Positions 44,558 to 52,794 of a DNA stretch of 64,000 bases are shown here, piece by piece (position 1 is the first letter of the stretch; every line of letters starts with the position of its first letter). The notes below the pieces were generated by a model. That model was given only the letters and a program-made list of their open reading frames with translations. It was not told the DNA's origin and did not search any database. A program made the translations under genes and the position numbers. The DNA lies in assembly GCA_023229525.1 (NCBI GenBank), contig JALNZC010000015.1, positions 1 through 64,000 on the forward strand, given 5' to 3'. This DNA is from Bacteroidales bacterium. GTDB taxonomy: Bacteria; Bacteroidota; Bacteroidia; Bacteroidales; FEN-979.

Positions 44558-47500
44558 TTATTCTCCAATCAGCTTTATCTGGATTTCAGGTAATTTCGAC
44601 AGTTCACGGATCATTTCTCCGGCATTCACCCGGTATTTTTTCGATGGCAGGTCAATACTCATATTTTCCGAATAATCCTGGATTCTCAGCCGCAGACTGC
44701 ATCTTCCCTTGTACTGTTTAGCCAGTGTATTCAATTTATAAATCGTATCTACCGTGAGTTCATTAATTTCAAGGGTCAGGGAAAGCACCCTCGTATATTT
44801 TTCCATCACCTCCGATAACAATGTTATGTTATTCACCCTAAGTACCAATTGATCAGGGTTATCAAAACGGGGTTCGACCCTCGCTTTAATATACAGATAC
44901 TGACCTTCATTCAGCAAATGTTTCCATTTCAGGTATTCTTCTGAAAAAACGGTGAGGGTGATGAAATTAAAATAATCTTCCAAAACGAACGATCCGAATT
45001 GTTTACCTGTTTTCCCGATTTTATGATTGGCTTCAATCACGATACCGGCAAAAGTTACTTCTTTCCCTTTAAGAGGTTTTAAATCCTGCTTCAGATCTTC
45101 GATTGTCACATTGCAGAATTGTTCCATTTCCATGTGGTAATCATCCAGGGGATGACCACTCATATAAAAACCTGTAACCTCCTTTTCATACTTTAATTGT
45201 TCCAGTTTGGTCCAGGGCCGGCAATCGGGCAAGGTAAATTCCTGGAAATGCACTTCTTCTGCTTCTCCGAAAAGTGACTGTTGCATCGAATCTTTCCGGG
45301 AATGGAAATCGATGGCATTTTTAATTATCTTTTCAAGAAACATCAGATCGTCACTGTTTTCCTGGAAAAAATATTGTGCCCGGTGCGTGCGTTCGAAACA
45401 ATCGAATGCTCCGGCCTTCGCAAGTGATTCCATGCAACGTTTATTGACGGCATGGGCATTCACCCTTCGGGTAAGATCAAAAATACTCTGAAACGGTCCA
45501 TTTTTTTCTCTTTCTTCAACGATGCTCTGAACGGCGCCTTCCCCGACATTTTTGATTCCGGCCATACCAAAGCGTATCTCCCCCTTTTTATTGGCAACAA
45601 ACGCATGGGTGCTTTCGTTGACATCAGGTCCAAGGACTGGAATCCCCATTCGTTTACATTCATCAAGGAAAAGGGTGATTTCTTTCAGGTCAGTGAGGTT
45701 ACGGCTTAAAACCGCTGCCATGAATTCGGCCGGATAGTGGGCCTTCAACCAGGCCATACGATAGGCAACATATGCATAACAGGTCGAATGCGACTTATTG
45801 AATGCATAATTTGCAAAAGCCTCCCAATCCTTCCAGATTTTATTGACCACCGCTTCATCATGACCATTGTTTTTACATCCTTCGATAAACTTTGGTTTAA
45901 GTTCGGTCATCACAGCCTCGATCTTTTTTCCCATGGCTTTGCGAAGTGAATCAGCCTGACCTTTGGTGAAACCTGCAAGTTGTTGAGAGAGCAACATGAC
46001 CTGTTCCTGATAAACCGTTATACCGTATGTATCCTTCAAGTATTTTTCCATCACCGGGATATCATAAGTAATCTTTTCCCTACCATGTTTACGGTTTATG
46101 AAACTTGGGATATATTCCATCGGCCCCGGTCGATAAAGGGCATTCATGGCAATAAGGTCCTCAATCTTGTTTGGTTTCAGTTCACGGAGATATTTTTTCA
46201 TACCATCCGATTCAAATTGGAAAATACCGGTGGTACGGCCCTGACTGAACAATTCGTAGGTCGGTTCGTCATCAAATGGGATATTCTCATTATCAATCTC
46301 AATCCTATGAGAAAGCTGAATGTTTTTCTCGGCATCCTTGATGATCGCCAGGGTTTTTAAACCAAGGAAGTCCATTTTTAACATGCCCACCTTTTCAATG
46401 TATTCGCCATCAAATTGGGTGACAAACAGGTCGGAATCCTTGGATATTGTAATCGGGATATATTCGGTCAGACTGTCACGGCTGATGATAATCCCGCATG
46501 CATGTAACCCGGTTTGCCTTACCGAGCCTTCAAGGCTTTCGGCATATTTCAGGGTTTCTGCTATCAGGATGTTGGAAGATAACCTTGCCGCCTTCAGTTC
46601 AGGGACTTCTTCATAAGCAGCTTTCAGTGTGATCCCAGGACGTCCCGGGACCAGTTTGGTCAGTTTATTTACTTCATCAAGCGGTAGCCGCTGAACACGA
46701 CCCACATCGCGGATTGCACCCTTGGCCGCCATAGTGCCAAAAGTGATAACCTGGGCAACTTTATCGCGTCCGTATTTATTCACAACCCATTTCAAGACAC
46801 GATCGCGGCCATCCTCATCAAAATCGATGTCGATATCGGGCATGGAAACCCGGTCGGGATTCAGAAAACGTTCGAAAAGTAAATCGTATCGGAGAGGATC
46901 CACATCTGTAATGCGGGTGCAATAAGCGACCACAGATCCTGCAGCGGATCCGCGACCAGGCCCGACCGAAACACCCATCGCACGTGCAGCATTCAGGAAA
47001 TCCTGGACGATCAGGAAATAACCCGGATACCCCATAAACTTAATGGTGGCGAGTTCAAAATCAATACGTTCCCTGAGTTCCTCCGTAATATCCGGATACC
47101 GCTTCTCAGCACCCTCGTATGTTAGGTGACGCAGATAATCATCAGCATCTGGGAATTCCGGGGGCAATGGAAAATCGGGCATGATGGGATCGCGGTTCAG
47201 ACTGTAAACATCCACCTTATCTACGACTTCTATCGTGTTTTCCAAGGCTTCAGGCACATCCGCGAAAAGCCGGTTCATCTCTTCCTTCGATTTAAACCAC
47301 TCCTGTCCTGTATATCGCATCCGGTCAACATCATCAATAAACTTACCGGTATTAACACAAAGTAAACGATCATGTGCATCTGCGTCGGACTCATTCAGAA
47401 AATGAACATCATTGGTAGCCAGTAATTTTACATGGTGTTTCCGGCTCAGATCCATTAATATTTTACCCACCGCCATTTGTCGTTTGTATACCTCCATGTC

Positions 47501-48055
47501 TCGGCTGGGATCCGAAGCTGGGTGGCGCATAAGTTCCAGGTAGAAATCGTCACCAAAAAGTTCCTTATATTCAAGGATAGCCTGACTGGCTTTTGCTATA
47601 TTTCCATTTTGAATGGCCCTGGGGATTTCACCCGCCAGGCATGCCGAAGATGCAATCAACCCTTCATGATATTCCTGCAATAATTCCTTGTCGATCCGGG
47701 GTTTGTAATAATGACCCTCAGTCCAGGAAAACGAAATCAATTTAAGTAGATTGCTGTAACCCTTGGCATCTTTCGCCAAAAGGATCAGGTGGTCACCTTT
47801 GCGGTCGATCACCTCAGTTTTATCTTTGCGTCCCCGCTTTGCAACATATGTTTCGCATCCAAAAATAGGCTTGAACCCTGTTTTCCTAGAGGCCGTCTCT
47901 GCAAATTCCTTGATGCCAAATAAATTCCCATGGTCGGTAACGGCCACCCCCTTCATTTCTAGAGTCGCTGCCTTGTCAACCATATCCCTGATGCGACAGG
48001 CGCCATCAAGGATGGAGTATTGCGTATGTACGTGTAAATGAATAAAATCAATCAT
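44558..48055 (-). CDS. dnaE: DNA polymerase III subunit alpha
   Basis: DnaE is the replicative polymerase. The 1165-residue protein has the PHP domain at the N-terminus (LHVHTQYSILDGA near residue 7), the catalytic palm with the acidic PDIDIDFDEDGRD near 405 and GRGSAAGSVVAYC near 368, the tHhH region and a C-terminal OB fold (about 1000-1090, VTFAGIVIEA). The PHP histidines appear preserved. Length is normal for DnaE1. The ATG at 48055 precedes the conserved MIDFIHLHVHT start. Confidence 0.97.
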   Translation of the reverse strand: MIDFIHLHVHTQYSILDGACRIRDMVDKAATLEMKGVAVTDHGNLFGIKEFAETASRKTGFKPIFGCETYVAKRGRKDKTEVIDRKGDHLILLAKDAKGYSNLLKLISFSWTEGHYYKPRIDKELLQEYHEGLIASSACLAGEIPRAIQNGNIAKASQAILEYKELFGDDFYLELMRHPASDPSRDMEVYKRQMAVGKILMDLSRKHHVKLLATNDVHFLNESDADAHDRLLCVNTGKFIDDVDRMRYTGQEWFKSKEEMNRLFADVPEALENTIEVVDKVDVYSLNRDPIMPDFPLPPEFPDADDYLRHLTYEGAEKRYPDITEELRERIDFELATIKFMGYPGYFLIVQDFLNAARAMGVSVGPGRGSAAGSVVAYCTRITDVDPLRYDLLFERFLNPDRVSMPDIDIDFDEDGRDRVLKWVVNKYGRDKVAQVITFGTMAAKGAIRDVGRVQRLPLDEVNKLTKLVPGRPGITLKAAYEEVPELKAARLSSNILIAETLKYAESLEGSVRQTGLHACGIIISRDSLTEYIPITISKDSDLFVTQFDGEYIEKVGMLKMDFLGLKTLAIIKDAEKNIQLSHRIEIDNENIPFDDEPTYELFSQGRTTGIFQFESDGMKKYLRELKPNKIEDLIAMNALYRPGPMEYIPSFINRKHGREKITYDIPVMEKYLKDTYGITVYQEQVMLLSQQLAGFTKGQADSLRKAMGKKIEAVMTELKPKFIEGCKNNGHDEAVVNKIWKDWEAFANYAFNKSHSTCYAYVAYRMAWLKAHYPAEFMAAVLSRNLTDLKEITLFLDECKRMGIPVLGPDVNESTHAFVANKKGEIRFGMAGIKNVGEGAVQSIVEEREKNGPFQSIFDLTRRVNAHAVNKRCMESLAKAGAFDCFERTHRAQYFFQENSDDLMFLEKIIKNAIDFHSRKDSMQQSLFGEAEEVHFQEFTLPDCRPWTKLEQLKYEKEVTGFYMSGHPLDDYHMEMEQFCNVTIEDLKQDLKPLKGKEVTFAGIVIEANHKIGKTGKQFGSFVLEDYFNFITLTVFSEEYLKWKHLLNEGQYLYIKARVEPRFDNPDQLVLRVNNITLLSEVMEKYTRVLSLTLEINELTVDTIYKLNTLAKQYKGRCSLRLRIQDYSENMSIDLPSKKYRVNAGEMIRELSKLPEIQIKLIGE

Positions 48056-48117
48056 GTTGTTGGGAAAATATTGATTCCGGAATCAGGGGTATAAAAGTAC
48101 CGGAAATTTTATTTCCC

Positions 48118-48149
48118 TTGGTTTTTTCTTTTAATATTTCATATATTTG
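48118..48149 (+). promoter_or_regulatory. Promoter of the DUF2231 gene (TTG-N21-TATATTTG)
   Basis: TTG at 48118-48120 and TATATTTG at 48142-48149 have 21-base spacing. The -7 box ends 13 bases before the ATG at 48163. Confidence 0.6.
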
Positions 48150-48162
48150 TTAAAAAAACAAT

Positions 48163-48591
48163 ATGTTTGCTTCGAGTCATTTTCATCCCATGATGGTTCA
48201 TTTCCCGATAGCCATCATTACTATCGGTTTTATAGTTGACCTTGCAGGAGTCTTTATCAAAAAGGAACAATGCCTTTCGAAAATGGGATATTGGCTTGAG
48301 GTTATTGGGATGATCGCTGCTATTGGAGCTTTTGGAACCGGATATTTCTTTACCAGTACCATGGAAGGTGAAGCAGGTGTTATGCGTGAAAAGCATGAAT
48401 TGTATGCAACATTCACCTTGGTAACCATCATTCTCGCAACGCTATTCAGGATCATCATCAATTACCTGAACAAAGAAAATACAAACCTGAAATATGTTTC
48501 CCTGGGCCTGTTTTTCCTGGCATTTGTTTTTGTATCTATAACGGGTTTTCTCGGCGGAACACTGGTGATCGAATATATGATTGGATTGTAA
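48163..48591 (+). CDS. DUF2231 domain membrane protein
   Basis: A 142-residue protein with four TM helices (about 12-30, 42-60, 85-103, 115-138). It has the DUF2231 N-terminal motif HFHPMMVHFPIAI, whose His residues are conserved and may bind a metal or heme. Function unknown; members often accompany redox or cytochrome genes. The gene for an exported rubrerythrin follows after a 46-base spacer with a composite repeat, so a shared oxidative-stress role is possible but not shown. Confidence 0.88.
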   Translation: MFASSHFHPMMVHFPIAIITIGFIVDLAGVFIKKEQCLSKMGYWLEVIGMIAAIGAFGTGYFFTSTMEGEAGVMREKHELYATFTLVTIILATLFRIIINYLNKENTNLKYVSLGLFFLAFVFVSITGFLGGTLVIEYMIGL

Positions 48592-48593
48592 TT

Positions 48594-48637
48594 GGATGCT
48601 GGATAAATTGTAAATCCCAAATCTAAAATCATAAATT
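48594..48637 (+). repeat. Composite heptamer repeat before the rubrerythrin gene
   Basis: GGATGCTGGATAAATTGT is followed by AAATCCC, AAATCTA, AAATCAT and AAATTAT units of 7 bases, ending at the ATG of the next gene. Order and polarity equal the copy at 20062-20130. Confidence 0.75.
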
Positions 48638-49258
48638 ATGAAAAACCTAATCTTTTCCCTCCTGGCACTGACGATAGTCGGCTGGGGCCAGGCATCTTCT
48701 GGGCAAACCAGTAAAACAGTCGAAAACCTGAAAGCCGCCTTCAATGGCGAATCCACCGCCTCCGCCAAATATGCCGCATTTGCAGAACAAGCAAAGAAAG
48801 AAGGACTGATGCAGATTGCGGTCATGTTCGAAGCCACTTCAAAAGCTGAAGCCATCCATGCAGCGAATCATAAAACAGTGATAGAGAAAATGGGTCAGAA
48901 AACAGATCCTGTTAAGCCGGACTATAAGATTAAATTAACATCTGAAAATCTGGCCGATGCCATCTCCGGAGAGAATTATGAAATGAGCACCATGTACCCC
49001 GGGTTTATTGCCACTGCAAAGGCCGAGAAGGCCGATGGCGCCTCCAAATCATTTCGCTGGGCAATGGAAACTGAGAAAAAACACCTGGTGATGTATCAAA
49101 ATGCCCTGAACGCTTTGAACGGGAAAAAAGTTACAACACTCCCGAATATCTATTGGGTTTGTCCGAAATGTGGAAATACCTTTGATGTCGCCAAACCCGA
49201 AGCCACCTGTTCATTCTGCAGTACAAACAGTTCCAAATTTATTAAATTCGGAAAATAG
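48638..49258 (+). CDS. Exported rubrerythrin family protein
   Basis: Rubrerythrins reduce peroxide with a diiron site in a four-helix bundle and a C-terminal rubredoxin-type Fe(Cys)4 centre. This 206-residue protein has the bundle carboxylate motifs (NGESTASAKYAAFAEQA near 38, ATSKAEAIHAANH near 70, GENYEMSTMYPG near 110, METEKKHLVMYQ near 145) and the rubredoxin-like CPKCGNTF...CSFC near 173-192. Unusually it begins with a signal peptide (about residues 1-22, LLALTIVGWGQASSGQ), so it should act in the periplasm. Cytosolic members start directly with the bundle. Confidence 0.9.
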   Translation: MKNLIFSLLALTIVGWGQASSGQTSKTVENLKAAFNGESTASAKYAAFAEQAKKEGLMQIAVMFEATSKAEAIHAANHKTVIEKMGQKTDPVKPDYKIKLTSENLADAISGENYEMSTMYPGFIATAKAEKADGASKSFRWAMETEKKHLVMYQNALNALNGKKVTTLPNIYWVCPKCGNTFDVAKPEATCSFCSTNSSKFIKFGK

Positions 49259-49270
49259 CATTTGTCTTTT

Positions 49271-49326
49271 GCATCCTGCATCCTGCATCCTGTATCCTGC
49301 ATCTTGCATCTTGCATCCTGCATCCC
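49271..49326 (-). repeat. Eight-unit heptamer array (minus-strand AGGATGC)
   Basis: Eight exact 7-base units, GCATCCT with variants GTATCCT, GCATCTT and GCATCCC, lie in the rubrerythrin-rpsP spacer. They are the reverse complement of the array at 11101, so the element is inverted here. Confidence 0.9.
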
Positions 49327-49345
49327 ATCTCCTTTGACTAATCTT

Positions 49346-49376
49346 TTGGTTAATTCAAAAAAAATCCCGACATTTG
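49346..49376 (+). promoter_or_regulatory. Probable promoter of rpsP (TTG-N20-GACATTTG)
   Basis: TTG at 49346-49348 lies 20 bases before GACATTTG (49369-49376), one mismatch from TAnnTTTG. The -7 box is part of a perfect palindrome CGACA-TT-TGTCG (49368-49379). Confidence 0.45.
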
Positions 49377-49427
49377 TCGCCCTTTTAATCATTTAATCAA
49401 TCATTCATTAAATCAATTAATTAACCA

Positions 49428-49985
49428 ATGCCAACGAAAATCAGATTACAAAGAAGAGGTAAAAAAGGACAAGCTTTTTACCACATTGTTATTGCGGATG
49501 GTCGTGCACCACGTGACGGAAAGTTCATAGAACAAATTGGCATCTATAACCCCATCGCTATTCCTGCAGAAATTGAGCTCAATTTCGAAAAAGCCATTGA
49601 ATGGCTGAAGAAAGGCGCTCAACCGACCGATACTGTAAAAACCATTCTAGCATTCAAAGGGGTTTTATTCAAAAACCACCTGCTCAAAGGTGTCGAGAAA
49701 GGCGCTTTGACTATAGAACAGGCTGAAGTAAAATTTCAGGCCTGGCTTGAAGAAAAGCAGCTTAAGCTTTCAAGCAAGAAAAAAGAACAGGAACTCAACA
49801 TCAAAGATTCGTATAAAAAAGCCCTCGAAGAAGAGAGAAAAGTTAATGAAACCAAGGCTGAATCGATCGCTAAGAAATTAGCCAAAGCCAGGTTGGACGA
49901 AGCAGCCCAGGCAGCCGAAGCTGCTAAGGAAGAAGCACCTGCTGTCGAACCCACTCAGGCAACCGAAGCACCTGTACAGGAATAG
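49428..49985 (+). CDS. rpsP: 30S ribosomal protein S16 with long C-terminal tail
   Basis: Residues 1-85 are S16 proper (PTKIRLQRRGKKGQAFYHIV at the start), which helps fold 16S rRNA domains during 30S assembly. The chain continues to 185 residues through a helical stretch (about 95-130) and a Lys/Glu/Ala-rich tail (EAAQAAEAAKEEAP) that ends in VQE. Bacteroidota S16 is commonly extended like this. rimM follows after 20 bases, a conserved pairing. Confidence 0.96.
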   Translation: MPTKIRLQRRGKKGQAFYHIVIADGRAPRDGKFIEQIGIYNPIAIPAEIELNFEKAIEWLKKGAQPTDTVKTILAFKGVLFKNHLLKGVEKGALTIEQAEVKFQAWLEEKQLKLSSKKKEQELNIKDSYKKALEEERKVNETKAESIAKKLAKARLDEAAQAAEAAKEEAPAVEPTQATEAPVQE

Positions 49986-50005
49986 TTTGTTAATTCCCTC
50001 TCCTT

Positions 50006-50530
50006 ATGAATAAGGATGATTTTTATTACCTTGGGAAAGTCATAAAGACTTTTGGTAATAAAGGTCAGCTTTTGGTCTCCCTTGATGTGGATGACCCGCA
50101 AGTATATCGTAGACTCGAATCCGTTTTCCTTGATCTTCATGGGGAACGGATTCCGTTTTTCATCGACAGTATGGAACCGAAACAACACCGGAAAGCAGTG
50201 ATCCATTTTAAGGATATTGATTCCATTGAAGATGCGGAAGCTTTTCCAGGACTGGAAATGTATTTACCGTTGAACCAGTTGCCCCTACTTAAAGGCAAAA
50301 AGTTTTATTTTCATGAAATCATCGGTTTTACTGTTGTCGATTTGAGACATGGAAACATCGGCAAAATAGAGAATATCCTCGAATTCCCTAATCAATCGTT
50401 ATTTCAGATCAGGAGCGGCAAAAAAGAGATCCTTGTTCCTATAGTCGATGAAATTATTCAGCGTTTAGACCGTAAAAATAAAATCCTGGAGATCAATGCC
50501 CCTGACGGTTTGATCGAAATTTACAGTTGA
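50006..50530 (+). CDS. rimM: Ribosome maturation factor RimM
   Basis: RimM binds S19 and aids maturation of the 30S head. The 174-residue protein has the N-terminal RimM barrel (residues 1-90, with GKVIKTFGNKGQLLV) and a C-terminal PRC-barrel (about 95-174, with EIIGFTVVD and ILVPIVDEIIQRLD). Length matches the family. Cotranscribed with rpsP. Confidence 0.95.
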   Translation: MNKDDFYYLGKVIKTFGNKGQLLVSLDVDDPQVYRRLESVFLDLHGERIPFFIDSMEPKQHRKAVIHFKDIDSIEDAEAFPGLEMYLPLNQLPLLKGKKFYFHEIIGFTVVDLRHGNIGKIENILEFPNQSLFQIRSGKKEILVPIVDEIIQRLDRKNKILEINAPDGLIEIYS

Positions 50531-50598
50531 ATTAACCCCAATCTCATCCTTCAACCTGCTTCAGCCCATTGATGGATCGGGAGGTGTGAGCAAATATT

Positions 50599-51300
50599 AT
50601 GGCATTCCGATTCAAACAATTCGATGTGGATGATATACAGAGTACGCAGCGAGTAGGAACCGATGCCATGATACTTGGATCGTGGGCGGAACCGGGACAA
50701 TCGGTAAATATTCATGATATCGGAACCGGTTGTGGTGTCCTTGCATTGATGATGGCTCAGAAATCAAAGGCCAGTGTAGATGCTGTGGAAATTGATCAAC
50801 GTTCTTGCCTGGAAGCTGAAAAAAATTTCCTCCGAAGTCCATGGGGAAAGCGACTCTGTATCATCAATGATTCGATACAGTCGTTTGCAAACACCACTTC
50901 AAGCAGTTACGATTATATCATTGCCAACCCGCCTTTTTTTTCCAACCAACTGAAATCCCCTTATGCACAGAAAAATAAAACCCGGCACGATCAGGAACTG
51001 ACATTGACCGACCTCATCTTTCATATTCAATCCTTGTTGAAAGACCATGGTAGGTTTACCCTCATTCTCCCTCCCGATCGAGCAACTGAATTAGTGTTTC
51101 TGGCGCTAAATTATAATTTTAACATAGGAAGACAACTTACGGTCTACACGAAACCAGGTAAAAAGCCCAAGCGTATACTTCTTGAATTCGGGAGGACTAT
51201 GGCTAAAAAACCCATCTTTTCCGAGCTTACTATTCTTGATGCGCAAGGGAAATTTACAGATGAATATTTGTTTCTGACAAATGGATTTCATAACTTTTAA
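50599..51300 (+). CDS. trmN6: tRNA1(Val) (adenine-37-N6)-methyltransferase
   Basis: A 233-residue SAM-dependent methyltransferase. Residues 1-10 (FRFKQFDVDD) and QRVGTDAMILGSWA near 17 are typical of the TrmN6/YfiC family; the SAM-binding motif is IGTGCGVLALMMAQ near 41; the N6-adenine catalytic motif NPPF is at about 110, followed by KTRHDQELTLTDL. It modifies A37 next to the anticodon. The gene follows rimM by 68 bases. Confidence 0.92.
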   Translation: MAFRFKQFDVDDIQSTQRVGTDAMILGSWAEPGQSVNIHDIGTGCGVLALMMAQKSKASVDAVEIDQRSCLEAEKNFLRSPWGKRLCIINDSIQSFANTTSSSYDYIIANPPFFSNQLKSPYAQKNKTRHDQELTLTDLIFHIQSLLKDHGRFTLILPPDRATELVFLALNYNFNIGRQLTVYTKPGKKPKRILLEFGRTMAKKPIFSELTILDAQGKFTDEYLFLTNGFHNF

Positions 51301-51330
51301 TGCTATTTTTGTTGGCCAAAATCTTTCAGG

Positions 51331-51990
51331 ATGAAATTTTATGATTTGTATCTGCATGGGATTACTGTATTTATGGGCTTCTTTGCCATGCTCAATCCGA
51401 TCGGCAATTTACCTGTGTTCCTTGGAATGGTTAAGGAATTTGATATAAAAACACAGAATAAAGTCGCTTTACGCGCTACCTTGGCTGCATTTATCATTAT
51501 TTCCATCTTCACTATTTTTGGTCATATCATATTCCGGATGTTTGGAATTACCCTGCCAGCCTTCCAGATTGCGGGTGGGATTATTGTCTTTATCATCGGA
51601 TTTCAGATGTTGAATGCAAGAGAAAATCCAATCCATGCACAATCTGAAGAGGAAAAAGCGCAGATGGAAACGATAGCGCACGACATGGCCATTTCTCCCC
51701 TTGGAATCCCGCTGCTGGCTGGCCCCGGTACCATATCAACAGCCATGAATTTTGTCGGTGTCGAAAAATCCATCTCAAATGTCCTACTGGTAATCGGGAT
51801 ATTCGGGATCATGTGCCTGATCACATATTTTTTATTTATTTCATCCCGGGTGATAGCAACTAAAATCAGCACCAGTATGCTCAAAGTTGTCTCCCGTATA
51901 ATGGGTCTCATTCTTGCAGTCATTGCAGTCCAGATGCTAATCAACGGAATTGAAGGAACCATTGATCTCTTTAATCAGCATCAGCCATGA
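51331..51990 (+). CDS. MarC family membrane protein
   Basis: A 219-residue protein with six TM helices and the family features FFAMLNPIGNLPVFLGM near residue 13 and PLGIPLLAGPGTISTAM near 127. MarC/UPF0056 proteins were once linked to multiple antibiotic resistance, but no transport substrate is established. The stop overlaps the start of the next gene by ATGA. Confidence 0.92.
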   Translation: MKFYDLYLHGITVFMGFFAMLNPIGNLPVFLGMVKEFDIKTQNKVALRATLAAFIIISIFTIFGHIIFRMFGITLPAFQIAGGIIVFIIGFQMLNARENPIHAQSEEEKAQMETIAHDMAISPLGIPLLAGPGTISTAMNFVGVEKSISNVLLVIGIFGIMCLITYFLFISSRVIATKISTSMLKVVSRIMGLILAVIAVQMLINGIEGTIDLFNQHQP

Positions 51991-52631
51991 GGTTATATGT
52001 CATCATTCTTACGATTCTGCTGATTCTGACCACCTCCTGTACACATTCAAAAACAGAATATTGGCCAAACGGTAATAAAAAATCTAAAATCTTCCTGAAG
52101 GGAAAAAATTATGAAGGACAAGCTTTGTATTGGTATCAAAATGGAACCATCCAAATGGAATGTACTTATAAGAATAATATTCTCAACGGTATTTTGACTC
52201 GATTTTATACATCAGGCTTACGAAAAGAAGAACTAATATATTTGAATGGTGAACTTAATGGAATTATCAAAACTTGGGACCAGACAGGGAAAATTCAATC
52301 TGTAACCAACTATACGAATGGTCAACTTAACGGGCATTACATCGAATATTATCCGAATAGTTTGATAAAAACGGAAGGTCAATATGTTATAGGTGATTAT
52401 GATGGATTATGGTTGTATTACGATGATGGAGGCACCGTTATCGGAGAAGGTCAGTTTGACAAGGGTAACGGTATACAAAGATCATTTTACGACAATGGAA
52501 AAATTCAAAAGGTTACGCATTATATAAAAAACCTGAAAGAAGGAGAAGAAATAATGTACCGCCCCGATGGTTCCGTTGATTATATCAGCCGCTATACCAA
52601 AGGAAAGTTGCTGGAGAAAATAAAAAAATGA
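51987..52631 (+). CDS. MORN-repeat lipoprotein (YwqK-like)
   Basis: A 214-residue protein whose signal sequence ends in the lipobox LLILTTSC (Cys18), so it should be lipidated. The rest is a run of about eight MORN/YwqK repeats of roughly 22 residues (for example YYPNGxxK-type units such as EYYPNSLIKTEGQY and LYYDDGGTVIGEGQF). Such proteins are often named YwqK-family antitoxins, but no toxin gene is adjacent, so that label is not supported. Coupled to marC by start/stop overlap. Confidence 0.85.
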   Translation: MRLYVIILTILLILTTSCTHSKTEYWPNGNKKSKIFLKGKNYEGQALYWYQNGTIQMECTYKNNILNGILTRFYTSGLRKEELIYLNGELNGIIKTWDQTGKIQSVTNYTNGQLNGHYIEYYPNSLIKTEGQYVIGDYDGLWLYYDDGGTVIGEGQFDKGNGIQRSFYDNGKIQKVTHYIKNLKEGEEIMYRPDGSVDYISRYTKGKLLEKIKK

Positions 52632-52687
52632 CGAGGTCAATTGATCATTATACCGTGAGGGGTTGGGAAAAAATTGTCTGTTTTTGC

Positions 52688-52718
52688 TTGGTTAATCTTT
52701 CAGAACTCCGTATTTTTG
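52688..52718 (+). promoter_or_regulatory. Promoter of gdhA (TTG-N20-TATTTTTG)
   Basis: TTG at 52688-52690 and TATTTTTG at 52711-52718 are 20 bases apart. The leader to the ATG at 52795 would be about 70 bases. Confidence 0.65.
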
Positions 52719-52794
52719 CAACTGTTATTTTTTTCACAACCACAATTTAACGGCCAATATTTACTGGTCAATAATCATCTAAAACTGAATCAAA

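Noticed and set aside
51987..52631. Toxin-antitoxin module for the YwqK-like protein
   Set aside because: It is a lipoprotein of MORN repeats coupled to marC and no small toxin gene is adjacent; the name antitoxin is a database convention.
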